64,000 nucleotides of DNA from Pseudo-nitzschia pungens (lineage: Eukaryota; Bacillariophyta; Bacillariophyceae; Bacillariales; Bacillariaceae). The stretch spans positions 6,979,001 through 7,043,000 of the forward strand of contig CM074758.1 in assembly GCA_037355855.1 (NCBI GenBank). Reading direction: 5' to 3'. Position numbers and translations under genes: made by a program. Shown one piece after another: positions 31,001-40,209 of this stretch (position 1 is the stretch's first letter; every line of letters starts with the position of its first letter). Under the pieces are notes generated by a model. It was given only the letters and a program-made list of their open reading frames with translations. It was not told where the DNA came from and did not search any database.

Positions 31001-33917
31001 GATTGATTTCAAATGGAATGGATCCGGTTGGGATTATCGCTCCATTGCTGACATGCCTGGTGACTTCTCAGTTGCTGACAAGAATGGCAATCGAGCTACC
31101 CTGGATCGTTTTGAAGTTGACCATGCTGACAAGACTCTTGGGGTTTTTATCTCCATGGATGGCAATGAGGAAGCACAGATTGCTCACTTGCAGTCACAGT
31201 CTCAGTCTTTTGGCTCTCAGCTCAAGGCTTCCAAGTGTGAGAAGCGCGCATCCCTCTACACCTTCAAGTATTCTTTCATGAAGTCTGTTGAATACCCCAT
31301 GCCTGTCACGCAACTTGATGAGGCCACTTGGACTAAGATAATTCACCCAGCTCTTGTTCCTGTGTTGAATAAAGCAGGGATGTCACGGACATTTCCCAGA
31401 CATGTGTTCTATGGTCCTTCCCTCTATCAAGGCTTTGGATTCATCCATCCATACCTCCTCCAAGAGTTCAGTCATATTGCCACCCTCTTTCAGGAATCTG
31501 TCAGGTCCTCCCAAACTGGTAGGATTCTCAGGCTAACTGCTGAGTCTCTACGGCTCGAACTTGGCATTCCTCTCCATCTTGGTGTCACACCATATCATCC
31601 TTTTGCTTCCTACGTCACTCCTTGCTGGTACAAACATGTGTGGAAGTTTTTCTCTGTTCACCCTGTGAGCTTGTTTGAAGACTTCCCAGATCTTCCTCTG
31701 TTACGTTCCAATGACTGTTATCTCATGCAAGCCTTTGTCAACGCTGGCTTCCGAGGTGCTGACTTGTCCCTCTTGAATCACATGCGCATGTCCCTCAAGG
31801 CTATTTCCCTTGCTGACATTTGTACTCCAGATGGAAAAAGACTCTCTCCCATGGCCTTCCAGCTGACATCCTCCAATCACTTGAGGGATCATCTTGACTG
31901 GCCGAGATGTCCTCCATCTTGGCCTCCAGCAGCAAAGCGCTTATGGACTAAGGCTCTTCAGACATGTTTTCTTCCCCCCTGTCCACCCCCTGCAGCCAGG
32001 GCACTGGCTCCTACTTTCCATCTTGGGCATTGGCTCTCTGCCCAGACAGCTTCTCTCTGGCCTTGGTTTTTGTCTCCTTCCACCGACAGAATATTCTTCA
32101 AAACTTCTACTGGCTGGATTGTGAGCACCTCCCAGGGCAGGGGTAGATACAGGGTCACTTCTGAACTCATTTCTGACAAACCAGCATGTGCTATTGAGCT
32201 TGTCTGCCCTGTTATTTGTGGACAAGTTGTACGCGTTGTTGGGTCCTCTGCTTTTGTTTCTGAACCTCCTGACATGGATCCTCTGGAGTACAATCCATTT
32301 GATTCTCTTCCAGACTCCCCAGTAGATGCCTTTGATGCACTCTGTGCGTCTCCAAGGGTACTTCTCCACCAATATTCCCTGCCACAGACTGGCTGTCAGC
32401 ACCTTGTTGATGCTATTGCGAGTGGTACTGCCAGTGCTGTATGTGATGGTTCATTTGATCCGGACCTTCTCAGAGGAACTTCTGCTTTCATTTTGTCACC
32501 CAATACCTCCACCACGTCTGCTTCATTGTTCCTCACTGGCTGTAATTTTGTCAGTGGATCCCCTGAGGATCAGTCATCCTACAGGAGTGAACTGGCGGGT
32601 ATCATTGGAGTTCTCACCTGTTGCACTGCTCTGGTGAATCTTTTTGATATTGCTTCTGGCTCTATCAACATTGCTCTGGATGGTGACACAGCTCTCAAAC
32701 AGGCTCAGGGATCTTGGCCATTGGTTATTTCCCAAAAGTCTTTTGATTATGTTTATGTCATCCGCAACATGATTTCTGCCCTGCCAATTTCTGTGAACTT
32801 TCAATGGGTTCAGGGCCATCAAGCTGGAATCTTTCTTGATTGGTGGGCCCTTCGCAATCATCAGGTTGACAGCATGGCAAAGGCCTTTCTCTCTGTCCAT
32901 AGAGCTTCTGCCCATCACTATCCCAGACTTGTGTTAGAGCCCTGGGCCTTTTCTCTAAATGGATGCAAGTGTTCAAGGTTTGATCAGAATGCTTTGCATG
33001 TTGCTATTTCTGGTCCTCCTCTTCTTCAATATTGGCAGACCCACCATGACATTCCCATTCCACAACCTGTTATGAGTTCCATCCATTGGTGTGCCCATCT
33101 GTCTGCCTTCAAGCGATTACCTCCTGGCATGCAAAGGTGGTTTGTCAAGTTTGCTTCTGGATGCATTGGTGTTGGCAACCAACTCCTTCACTACCAGTAT
33201 CAGGATCACTCTAGGTGTCCCTTGTGTGATGCAGACAACGAGAAGGTTTCTCATGTGCTCTCCTGCAAGGACACTGGGGCTGTCACGCACAGTGTGTCAG
33301 CTTTCAAGGGACCACTGCAGAAGAGGCTTGAAGTTGAACAAACTGATCCATCATTGGTTGTTGCCATTGTGGATCTTCTCACCAGAGTTCGGAAGGGCCA
33401 GACCATTTATCCATCATCCTACTCACTTGCAATTGCGTCTGCTGTCAGGGCACAGAGGACTATTGGCTGGCACAACTGGCTTCTTGGTAGGTGGTCTCCT
33501 CGCTGGTACCAAATTCAGGCTGACTACTACTCCCACATTGGAAGCAAGCGCTCTCCCAAACGTTGGGCTACAGCTATCATCCATCAGTTCTTTCTTACCT
33601 CCTGGGATCTTTGGACTTATAGGAATGAACGACTCCATGGTCCTGGGGGTACCCTTGATGCTGAACAACACCAATCACTTGATGCTTCCATCACTTCAGA
33701 ATTGGCAATTGGTGCAGCTGGTGCACTTCCCCAGTCACACTCCCTGTTACAAACCCCTTTCCACGTCCTACAAGGTTACACCCTGACTGCCAAGCGGCAG
33801 TGGCTTGCAACCATCCACCTTGCCAGGAAGCAATATGCAGCGCCTGTCCAACCAGTGCAGCCATACCAACAAGAGGCTGCTCTTCTAAGAGCCTGGCTTA
33901 CTGGACCTCAGGGTTGA
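28005..33917 (+). CDS. LINE ORF2: endonuclease-reverse transcriptase-RNase H polyprotein
   Basis: 1970 codons without a stop. Residues ~95-370 are an endonuclease/exonuclease/phosphatase domain: F-Q-N-I-G at the start, G-I-D-Q-N-A-D near 272-282 in place of the usual G-D-F-N, and S-D-H-R near 351. The RT lies at ~750-960 with palm motif F-V-D-D-T-D (30845, residue ~947). RNase H follows at ~1475-1620 with C-D-G-S-F, S-E-L-A-G, L-D-G-D-T and V-D-S-M-A-K supplying the four acidic residues. A Cys/His motif C-P-L-C-D-A-D-N-E-K-V-S-H-V-L-S-C is near 1737. An ATG at 28097, just after the ORF1 stop, is a plausible true start because the first ATG (28005) lies inside ORF1. The product would nick target DNA and prime reverse transcription there. 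Confidence 0.9.
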   Translation: MPMFPPNQLRQLFHPCDRLGFLLIMVSSSGMRFDGVPSNPNPINASTVSPFSPSASSPVSHFVQLTLHGDSLAAKDSDSFGHSFPQAPSSNSTIITFQNIGPQRRAAFMSRSKHNSRRFVKSNASVALFAEHCLNESKLLPCDLFNRRMKNVCPSSFSYLANNKHEASDCSWLQPGGTGFSIDQLFSSHKIAHGADPSGLGRWSFVKFQGRNGYTVTMFSAYCPVENDRDLGSVWNQQYRYFQAAENLFSPNPCILFHRDLTAALQVCLGAGDQVILGIDQNADVRTDGLSFELKALGFRDAILTLHSQSSPPATHNRNTTRTPIDAIWVSENVDVLRAGYCPFGGAYGMESDHRMLWIEVCNCSLMGKHLPPPVSFSHSKLQSSHPHLRQRYFKRVRHSFLKAGVYSLQAKLEHLLAQFQSGDISVRADLITTYEVLHETSTSLRLSVEQNLCHTKAGLVPWSPKLQVYRDTIDFWRRVVKLRQGVSTSHTVLKRLACKLSLYKGEHSDLSSALLHLKQAYRQYRAVKKLAPSWRDSFHQGLVDALLAEGKPHNQNASQIRARMRRERLQRELGLAARSIRGRVNKSAVLRAIAVGPDGAEQVLESQSTMVPAMAESNVRRQQQCLGTPSMTPSFIQDFGYLGTAHASAQVLDGTYNPPPATDKYLSEFLSCLKVPASILSLPPFDYSVCPADNAAAWKHQRERTASEPSCLSFAHHKAFALDPQLNKFDTLLRSVPLIVGFSPSAWQVITDVEIFKKPGEYRVDKMRLIQLMSPEFQINNKMIGRRILAHAERANAVAVDQHGSRKHHKAINTCLNKKLICDVLRQKRRSGAVAMNDAKGCYDRISHPIAGLTLQSFGVPAHVCEVLLSTLQLAKHHIKTGFGRSGPVYGDEPVPLSGCGQGNGIGPTLWALVSTIVFRMMQQAGHGVHLITSLSLQLVSLVGFAFVDDTDLFCAGSDSSTSGEELAVDFQAALDRWAGGIIATGGAIEPAKSFCYLIDFKWNGSGWDYRSIADMPGDFSVADKNGNRATLDRFEVDHADKTLGVFISMDGNEEAQIAHLQSQSQSFGSQLKASKCEKRASLYTFKYSFMKSVEYPMPVTQLDEATWTKIIHPALVPVLNKAGMSRTFPRHVFYGPSLYQGFGFIHPYLLQEFSHIATLFQESVRSSQTGRILRLTAESLRLELGIPLHLGVTPYHPFASYVTPCWYKHVWKFFSVHPVSLFEDFPDLPLLRSNDCYLMQAFVNAGFRGADLSLLNHMRMSLKAISLADICTPDGKRLSPMAFQLTSSNHLRDHLDWPRCPPSWPPAAKRLWTKALQTCFLPPCPPPAARALAPTFHLGHWLSAQTASLWPWFLSPSTDRIFFKTSTGWIVSTSQGRGRYRVTSELISDKPACAIELVCPVICGQVVRVVGSSAFVSEPPDMDPLEYNPFDSLPDSPVDAFDALCASPRVLLHQYSLPQTGCQHLVDAIASGTASAVCDGSFDPDLLRGTSAFILSPNTSTTSASLFLTGCNFVSGSPEDQSSYRSELAGIIGVLTCCTALVNLFDIASGSINIALDGDTALKQAQGSWPLVISQKSFDYVYVIRNMISALPISVNFQWVQGHQAGIFLDWWALRNHQVDSMAKAFLSVHRASAHHYPRLVLEPWAFSLNGCKCSRFDQNALHVAISGPPLLQYWQTHHDIPIPQPVMSSIHWCAHLSAFKRLPPGMQRWFVKFASGCIGVGNQLLHYQYQDHSRCPLCDADNEKVSHVLSCKDTGAVTHSVSAFKGPLQKRLEVEQTDPSLVVAIVDLLTRVRKGQTIYPSSYSLAIASAVRAQRTIGWHNWLLGRWSPRWYQIQADYYSHIGSKRSPKRWATAIIHQFFLTSWDLWTYRNERLHGPGGTLDAEQHQSLDASITSELAIGAAGALPQSHSLLQTPFHVLQGYTLTAKRQWLATIHLARKQYAAPVQPVQPYQQEAALLRAWLTGPQG

Positions 33918-34213
33918 TTACACTTTGTACCTTGGTTTTGTCTTCTGTTCCTGCTTCTTATCCTGTCCCATCCCTTTTGATACTGGATCTTATCCCAATA
34001 TCTTCATTCCCATTTCACTTTCTCTCAAGTCCCTATTTTGTGGGACTTGTTTGTCCTTTTCCCTGCTTGATGTTCAAGGTTTGTTTGAAAATTTGTCGTT
34101 CTGCCACTTGGGGTCCTGACTCTATGATGGAGGCGACGTTAAAGTCTGGTTACAGACTGAGTAATTTAGTTTCACCTTTGGTGATTAAAGTTATTTAAAT
34201 AAGTATATTATTA

Positions 34214-34602
34214 TCTCTAGCGTCTCTGGCGTTGCAGTAGAGCTTGGTGAAGTCAAGGAACGCTTGGTCATATCCGCCAATTTCTTCTTGCGAGTACTGG
34301 TACTCTTCTGGGTCCAGTGGATCCTTTATCATATCATTCCACTTGCTCTGCGTGTCAGTAGTGAGACAGCGACTGAAGTGGGTGAGATAGATATCCATGG
34401 GCAATCTTAGGAGCTTGGCCGCATTTCTGAAGGACTCCTCCACGAAGAGCAACTCTTCCAGGCCTCCTGTCTCCGTAAACAGGGGGACTTTCATGCTGTC
34501 GGTCCGGTCCTCATCGACATTGTACAGGGTGAAGAGTTTGGGCTTGGTTCGATCGAAAGAGCTCTTGTAGGCAATTGGGGGGTCTCTGTAGATGCCGGCC
34601 AT
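34214..34602 (-). pseudogene. gag: Element C gag, N-terminal piece
   Basis: Starts at ATG (complement of 34600-34602) with M-A-G-I-Y-R-D-P-P, the start shared by the gag of D. It runs to C-N-A-R-D-A-R-D, where the LINE is inserted. A longer frame upstream of this ATG is leader and not gag by comparison with the other copies. Confidence 0.87.
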
Positions 34603-34714
34603 GTTGCTTGTTGGAGATACAAGGTGCTTGTTTTGTTGAGGATAAGGGGGGTTTGGTTTGAATTCAGTACTGAGTTCTACTGTTTCTACTGTAAAGCACA
34701 AACAGTAATTACTG

Positions 34715-35036
34715 TGTTACGGTCTAGAGTAGAAATTTCGGAGTAGTATGGAAATTGTGAATGTTTAGATACTTTACGAGATATTGTTACGTGAAATTAA
34801 GAATGGAGACATATAAAATTTGAGGTCGCGAGCATAGCCACATTTTGGCATGCTCTGCCATAAATGTTGATTGATTTCGGTTCCCACAATTAGGCATATA
34901 TCACCTTCTGGGACTTGACCATAATAGTTAGAACACATATCGAAATGTATTCATGACTGAAGATATCATATTCGATTCCCATATGGGATTCGTTTAATTA
35001 TTCAGTCGTGACTGCTAGCTATGCTAGCCCGTCACA
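34715..35036 (-). repeat. Element C 5' LTR
   Basis: 322 bp, TGTTACGGTC...CCGTCACA in plus orientation. It abuts the palindrome CAGTAATTACTG (34703-34714) on the inside and the CTTAT duplication (35037-35041) on the outside. Confidence 0.92.
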
Positions 35037-35819
35037 CTTATTGCTGTTCCCCTTGTGGTTAAAGTGGCTGTTTCGCTTACGAGAGTTGTTATTGTTGTTG
35101 TTGTTGTTGTTCGAGCGCTTCTGCTGTTTGTTGTTATTCTTGTTGCTCTTCTTGTTGGCTTGTCTCTCGTGGCAGCTCATGTGGTCCACAATGTGTTGGA
35201 CTGTGGTATCCTCCTGAATTCCACTGTGGATGATCCCATAGCTTTCAATCCATGCAGATGGGAAGGAGTGTAGGAGGATAGTGAGTTTCTCTACTCGTGA
35301 GAGGGGAGAGCTGCTTCCATCTAGTTTCAGGGTGTATTTCATGAGCATAAGGATCCGGTCGGCGTGCTCTTTGCATGTGACCAATGGCGTCTTTCTGCAT
35401 TCGGAGCTTCTGAAATACTTGTGCATGATATCCCTGGCATCTCTGGCGTTGCAGTAGAACTTGGTGAAGTCAAGGAATGCTTGTTCATAACCTCTGATCT
35501 CTTCTTGGGAGTACTGGTATTCTTCTGGGTCCAGTGGATCCTTTATCATGTCATTCCACTTGCTTTGCGCGTCCGTAGTGAGGCAATGACTGAAGTGGGT
35601 GAGATAGATGTCAATCGGGAGCCTTAGAAGCTTGGTGGCATTTCGGAAAGACTCCTCCACAAAGAGTAGTTCTTCTAGTCCTCCGGTCTCTGTGAACAGG
35701 GGGACCTTCATTCTGTCGGTCCGATCCTCATCGACGTTGTAGAGGGTAAAGAGCTTTGGCTTGGTTCGATCGAAAGAGCTCTTGCAAGTGATAGGGGGAT
35801 CTTTATAGATGCCTGCCAT
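35037..35819 (-). pseudogene. gag: Element D gag, N-terminal piece
   Basis: From M-A-G-I-Y-K-D-P-P (ATG complement 35817-35819) about 260 residues of gag-like sequence, then the Asn/Ser/Lys-rich linker to H-K-G-N-S-N-K, where element C was inserted. The finger and C terminus continue at 19984-19725. Close in sequence to C gag and more distant from A gag. Confidence 0.87.
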
Positions 35820-35947
35820 GTTGCGACGATTAGCTTGCTGGGGATAAAGCTGCCTCTGTTGTTGAGGATAAGGTATGTTTGTTCTTTGGTTTGGTTCAGT
35901 ACTGAATTCTACTGTTTTCCTACGTCAAAGATAAACAGTAATTACTG

Positions 35948-36204
35948 TGTTACACTCTAAAGTAGAAAAATTGGAGTAGTATGAAAATTGTGACTAATCG
36001 TTAACTCTTAAGAGAGCATTTCAGTTTTCGTGTGACCGTTTGAATACACACGAGCGTGCCTTGCTACTATTTGAATATCGGCACACATGCATTGCTGGAG
36101 TGTCCGGCGTACAGTTTGAATATTTGTATTCAAACACCGGTCAGCTCATATGTGGGATTCGGTTAATTATTTAATCGTGATTCATGCTACGCTAGCATGT
36201 CACA
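35948..36204 (-). repeat. Element D 5' LTR
   Basis: 257 bp, TGTTACACTC...CATGTCACA in plus orientation, with the palindrome CAGTAATTACTG at 35936-35947 on the inside. Immediately outside (36205) the family B gag resumes in mid-codon, showing that D inserted into B1. The partner LTR is missing. Confidence 0.88.
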
Positions 36205-37087
36205 TGGGCATATAGATCCCACCCGATATGTTCCAATTTTTCCCTTTGGGCGTGTGTCATGTTGGAATCCAACATTTCCTTCATTTCTGCCGGTGTGAAA
36301 CTGGTAGGTGCTTCTACCGGGTCATTGCCGCATTCCCAGAGGCATTCAGGGAGGTACCTCTGTAGTTCGGCCATTCGATTGGCCCAGGCTCTGATGCCAT
36401 ATTTCAGTTCTACTCGCATCCCCCGCATGAATCTGCGGAGGATGATATACGAGCGTTTTCCATTCTGGTCGTTGCCAAAGATTTTGAGCTTGAGGACATG
36501 CATGCACTCCTCAATGACATCCTTCTTGTACTCCTCAGACTGGTAGTACTGGGCGAGAGTGTTTGGGACGCTCTTCTTGGGGATTGGAGCAGTGAGGTCC
36601 TCCGGCTCCATTTCCTCATCCAATTTTGCCGTAGCAGTCGGTTTGGTTTTGTCGGCTGCTGGAGTGGGTTTCTCCTTTGCCACCTCCTTGGTAGTACCAG
36701 AGGGAGTTTCTTTGGTCGCTTGATTGCGTTTTTTGATCTCCTGGATCTTTTTCTGGATCAGTTTGTTGTTGTGTATCTTGTGGGTTGGCTCGGCGTAGTA
36801 GGACTGGCCGAGTGTTCTCTGGACAAGGGATAGTGCTTCATTGGCAAGAATCCTCTGTAGGACGTCCAGTTTCTGGTCTCCTTGGAGTTTGTCATTGCCA
36901 GCAATTTTCTGGTCAAAGTCTCTCTTCCAGATGATAAAGAGTTCTGGTCTTTCAGTGCCGGTGAGGACTTTCAGGTAGTCGCTGAATGCGACGCCGCCCT
37001 TTTCACTGTCTACACTCATCTTCACAGTGGTGGCATCTTCCGGCCAATCCTCTTGAAGGGTTTCAGTTTGGTTCCTTTAGACGCCAT
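36205..37087 (-). pseudogene. gag: Family B gag, N-terminal piece (B1)
   Basis: Minus strand from ATG (37085-37087, M-A-S-K-G-T-K) with a ~11-bp deletion that shifts the frame close to the start. It is then open through S-E-K-G-G-V-A-F-S-D-Y-L, a Lys/Pro/Thr-rich linker and a helical region to H-I-G-W-D-L-Y-A, where the D LTR interrupts it. It aligns throughout with B2 gag (56360-57230). The remainder is at 16962-16452. Confidence 0.87.
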
Positions 37088-37838
37088 GGTTGGTTAATCA
37101 GTTTTCTATTAGATTTAGTTTAATTACACTATTTTTGTTATCTCTGTTTGCTTTGTGTTGAAACTGAGCAAGAATGATTGCTCCAGCTCCTCCAGTTCTT
37201 TTTGCTGGATTTCCACTGCTCTCGCAATAACTCGTGTTATAACTGATTTCTCCCCTGGTTTATCCAGTGGTGGGAGTTGTTTCTCTCTTTAGTTCCTGGG
37301 AATCCTGTGGTTCCCCGGAGTTGTTTCTGTTTATATTTCGTGGGATTTGATTCCCGTGGTTCTCCGGCGTTGCTTCCCTATTAAACAATCACTGGGCCGG
37401 TCCCACTTCCCGTTTTCCCGTGGGATTAGTGGTGTTTGGATATTTATTATATACCTTCCCGGATATCCGTATATTTTGGTTTTGGTTGGCATACCCTCTT
37501 CGGTCTGTCCATCCACTCAGTGTTGGTCCAATTAGTCCACTCACTGGATTATGTGTCACTTTTTCAGTGTGTATTTTTGAATTTTTCGATTATTTCTGTT
37601 GTCGACCATGGTCCTGTCTAGGTCCTTAGGTGTCTCTGTTGCTGCTGCTGCTCCCCTTAATGGAGCTAACAGTTGCTGGGGTCGGTCTTCCTTAGTGCTG
37701 CAGACACTGGATATCCTTCTCCCTGTTTTTGCTTCTCTGCGCCTCCATTTTCTGGCAGTCTTTCGGTCTCGTCGGTCCCTAGGCCGATCGGTTCCTTTCT
37801 GCTCATGGTCGTCAGCGCTCAGCTTGATTTTAAAATCA

Positions 37839-38022
37839 TGCCATACCCCGGGTCTACTAGTGATTAGATATAGTAGTGATATGCAAATTGTGAGCTCTAT
37901 TGATTAGTCTATTTGCTACAGTTCCAGCAGGCCGCTGAATCGGCGATTCCATCGGCTCGCTGATCTTTTTATCCTTAACCTTAATCCCAAACGGACTCGT
38001 GATTGTATTCCGGTGCACGGTA
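37839..38022 (-). repeat. Family B LTR (B1 5' LTR)
   Basis: About 184 bp homologous to the 195-bp LTRs of B2. The inner end TGCCATACCCCGG and outer end GTGCACGGTA correspond to the CA and TG ends (outer end mutated to TA). It is more diverged than the B2 pair, so B1 is the older insertion. Confidence 0.8.
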
Positions 38023-38710
38023 TATCCTCAGTTGATTCTAGGCTAGTCTCCAGACAAATCAACTAATAGCCCCCTTTACTACTAGTACTGGTAATAGTCA
38101 GCATGACTGGTGGTTGTAATAGTAGATCTATCCTCAGTTGATTCTAGGCTAGTCCTCAGATGAATATACTAATAGCACCCTCTACTAGTACTAGTACTAG
38201 GCAGTAGTGACTGGTGGTTGAAGTAGTTGATCTATCCTCAGTTGATTCTAGGCTAGTCTCCAGCTGAATCAACTACTACAAATACCACCATTTACTGGTA
38301 GTTGTAGTAGTAGTAGTAGTAGTAGTAGTAACTGGTGGTTGTAGTGGTAAATCTATCCTCAGTTGATTCTAGGCTAGTCTCGAGACAAATCAACTACTAA
38401 TAGCCCCCTTTGCTACTAGTACTGGTAATAGTCAGCATGACTGGTGGTTGTAATAGTAGATCTATCCTCAGTTGATTCTAGGCTAGTCCTCAGATGAATC
38501 TACTAATAGCACCCTGTACTAGTACTAGTAGTAGTAGTGACTGGTGGTTGAAGTAGTGATCTATCCTTAGTTGATTCTAGACTAGTCTTCAGACAAATCA
38601 ACTACTAATAGCACTCTCTACTATTAGTAGTAGTGACTGCCCTCTACTATTAGTAATAGTGACTAGTGGATGTAGTAGTTGATCTATCCTCAGTTGTTCC
38701 ATCTATATCA
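38023..38710. repeat. Minisatellite, ~100-120-bp unit, 6-7 copies
   Basis: Units begin TATCCTCAGTTGATTCTAGG near 38023, 38131, 38233, 38353, 38462, 38563 and (cut) 38696. Each continues with GCTAGTC, a short AT part and a variable CTAGTA/GTAGTA microsatellite. Higher-order similarity (first and fourth units alike) suggests duplication of several units at once. Confidence 0.88.
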
Positions 38711-39240
38711 TGCTAAGAGCTGAGGTATGTAGATCTAGTACTAATCCTACTACGAGGGCTTAGCATCCTGTCAAGCATCCTATTTAGTATGCCCCTTTAT
38801 TTCAATAAAATAGGGGGTGCTAAGAGCTGAGGTAGTATCGCCTTTTTGGTTCTACAGTTCCGTCCTTATTGTAGCATCCTGTCTATCTTGTAATATAGCG
38901 CAACTGCTAAGAATTGGAGTATGTAGATCTGGTACAAATCCTACTGGAAGGGCCTAGCATCCTGTCTAGCATCCTGTTTAGTATTGCCTTTTTGGTTCTA
39001 CGGTTCCGTCCTTATCTTAGCATCCTGTATATCTTCTAATTTAGGGCTGCTAAGAATTGGGGTATGTAGATCTGGTACAAATCCTACTGGAAGGGCCTAG
39101 CATCCTGTCTAGCATCCTGTTTAGTATTGCCTTTTTGGTTCTACAGTTCCATCCTTATCTTAGCATCCTGTATATCTTATTATTTAGGGCTGTTAAGAGT
39201 TGGGGTATGTAGATCTGGTACAAATCCTACTGGAAGGGCA
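38711..39240. repeat. Minisatellite, ~130-200-bp unit, 4 copies
   Basis: Units contain GTATGTAGATCTGGTACAAATCCTACTGGAAGGG, TAGCATCCTGT repeated two to three times, and CCTTTTTGGTTCTACAGTTCC. The last three units are the most alike. No gene. Confidence 0.85.
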
Positions 39241-39728
39241 TAGTTGTAAAATGCACCATAAAATGCTCAGTGAAATGCACTATTCGCACTTTTTGAGCCC
39301 TCCTGACGGGACATTTACAACTAAGACGGTCCGAATAAAAATGTATTGTCCACACCTGCCGAGGTATGTCCCGGGAAATAGTTTTTTCGAGAAATGGCCA
39401 AAAGACTATCGAGAATCAATCTTGGGACTCCAAAATCCCTGTCAGTACATTATTACTTGAACACGACAAATTTTTATTCGAACACAACACATTTTTATTT
39501 GAACGTTGTGAATGCATCACATGAGAAATTGTTCTGTCAAAATTGATTGTCTCCATTTCAAATACCCTACCCGACAATCAACCATGTTTGATCCATTGTT
39601 TCATACTCAAGGAGGAGGCGCGCTATGTGGTACAATAGTCAAGGCAGCATTGGTATGAGCGCCAAGGCTCCGTGGGGAATAATCTGTCACTAGTACGACG
39701 GGCACTACTACTAGATCCTCATTTTTTT
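39241..39728. other. Spacer downstream of the DUF7869-like gene
   Basis: About 490 bases without a supported gene. An 86-codon plus-strand frame (39200-39460) begins in the minisatellite and has no recognisable content. A short direct repeat (GAACACGACAAATTTTTAT and GAACACAACACATTTTTAT) lies near 39460-39500. Confidence 0.5.
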
Positions 39729-39841
39729 CTATAGCGTGGCAAGCGCAACAGGAGCAGCAGCAGCAACAACAACAGGAGTACTTCCACTATCCAGTAGACA
39801 ATCTGCTTCACTACAGCTAGTAACGTTCCCCACCATGGTGG

Positions 39842-40209
39842 TGTGACGGGCTGATGTAGGTACCCTACGAGAGGCTCTAAATGATTCATTAAATCCCGCA
39901 TGTGCTCCAATACACAAGAATATGTATGATATTCATGTATATATACTGAGTATTCAACGTACAAGAATACACATACAATCTGATACTGATTGTACACTCA
40001 AATATCAAGATAAACAAAGATTCCCATTATTGATATTATGCCCGACGAACAATAATATCATTGTTCGATCATTCATTCCATACTCAAGAAATCATTCCCA
40101 TCTCGTAAAGTATTCAACCATTCTCTTTGGTAACACAATTTTTTAACCTTTCATCTTTGAATACCTCTATCCCGTATTACTCCCTCTAATTTTACCTTAG
40201 ACTGTAATA
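39842..40209 (+). repeat. Solo LTR, family E
   Basis: 368 bp, TGTGACGGGC...GACTGTAATA, flanked by the 5-bp duplication GGTGG (39837-39841 and 40210-40214). It aligns along its length with the reverse complement of the LTR at 4490-4815. There is no internal sequence, so it arose by recombination between the two LTRs of a former insertion into the DUF7869-like gene. Confidence 0.9.

Larger units (their letters stand above)
23266..34213 (+). mobile_element. Full-length LINE (non-LTR retrotransposon), both ORFs open
   Basis: 10,948 bp bounded by a perfect 20-bp target duplication. Layout: 5' region of 1.85 kb, ORF1 (25118-28084), ORF2 (ending 33917), and a 296-bp 3' region ending in a short TTA repeat in place of a poly(A) tail. 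ORF2 holds an endonuclease/exonuclease/phosphatase domain, reverse transcriptase, RNase H and a C-terminal Cys/His motif. This architecture is known from I-like and related LINE clades that carry RNase H. The intact ORFs, perfect duplication and near identity to a second copy at 49.7-56.3 kb suggest recent activity. It is antisense to its host element C. Confidence 0.93.
19985..35036 (-). mobile_element. Ty3/Gypsy element C, interrupted by a LINE
   Basis: LTRs at 19985-20307 and 34715-35036 lie in the same orientation, with the 5-bp duplication CTTAT outside both, so the element is full length in outline. It inserted into the gag of element D. Internally it is defective: gag is fused to RT by a deletion that removed the nucleocapsid finger and protease; RNase H and integrase carry frameshifts; and a 10.9-kb LINE sits in gag. 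The LTRs differ at about 5-7 of 322 positions by eye. Confidence 0.92.
36205..38022 (-). mobile_element. Family B Gypsy element B1, 5' piece (LTR, leader, gag)
   Basis: 5' LTR (37839-38022), a leader of about 750 nt (37088-37838) and gag to the D insertion. The middle and 3' pieces are proposed to be 15511-16962 and 2953-3326 in the same orientation. The leader is homologous to that of B2 (48932-49677) and, on the plus strand, contains a frame (37599-37907) that has a counterpart in B2. Confidence 0.82.

Noticed and set aside
39729..39836. L-L-D-S-G-S-T near the C terminus of the DUF7869-like gene looks like a retropepsin motif
   Set aside because: Only about 30 residues of Val/Ala-rich sequence surround it, too short and without the second protease motif, so probably coincidence.
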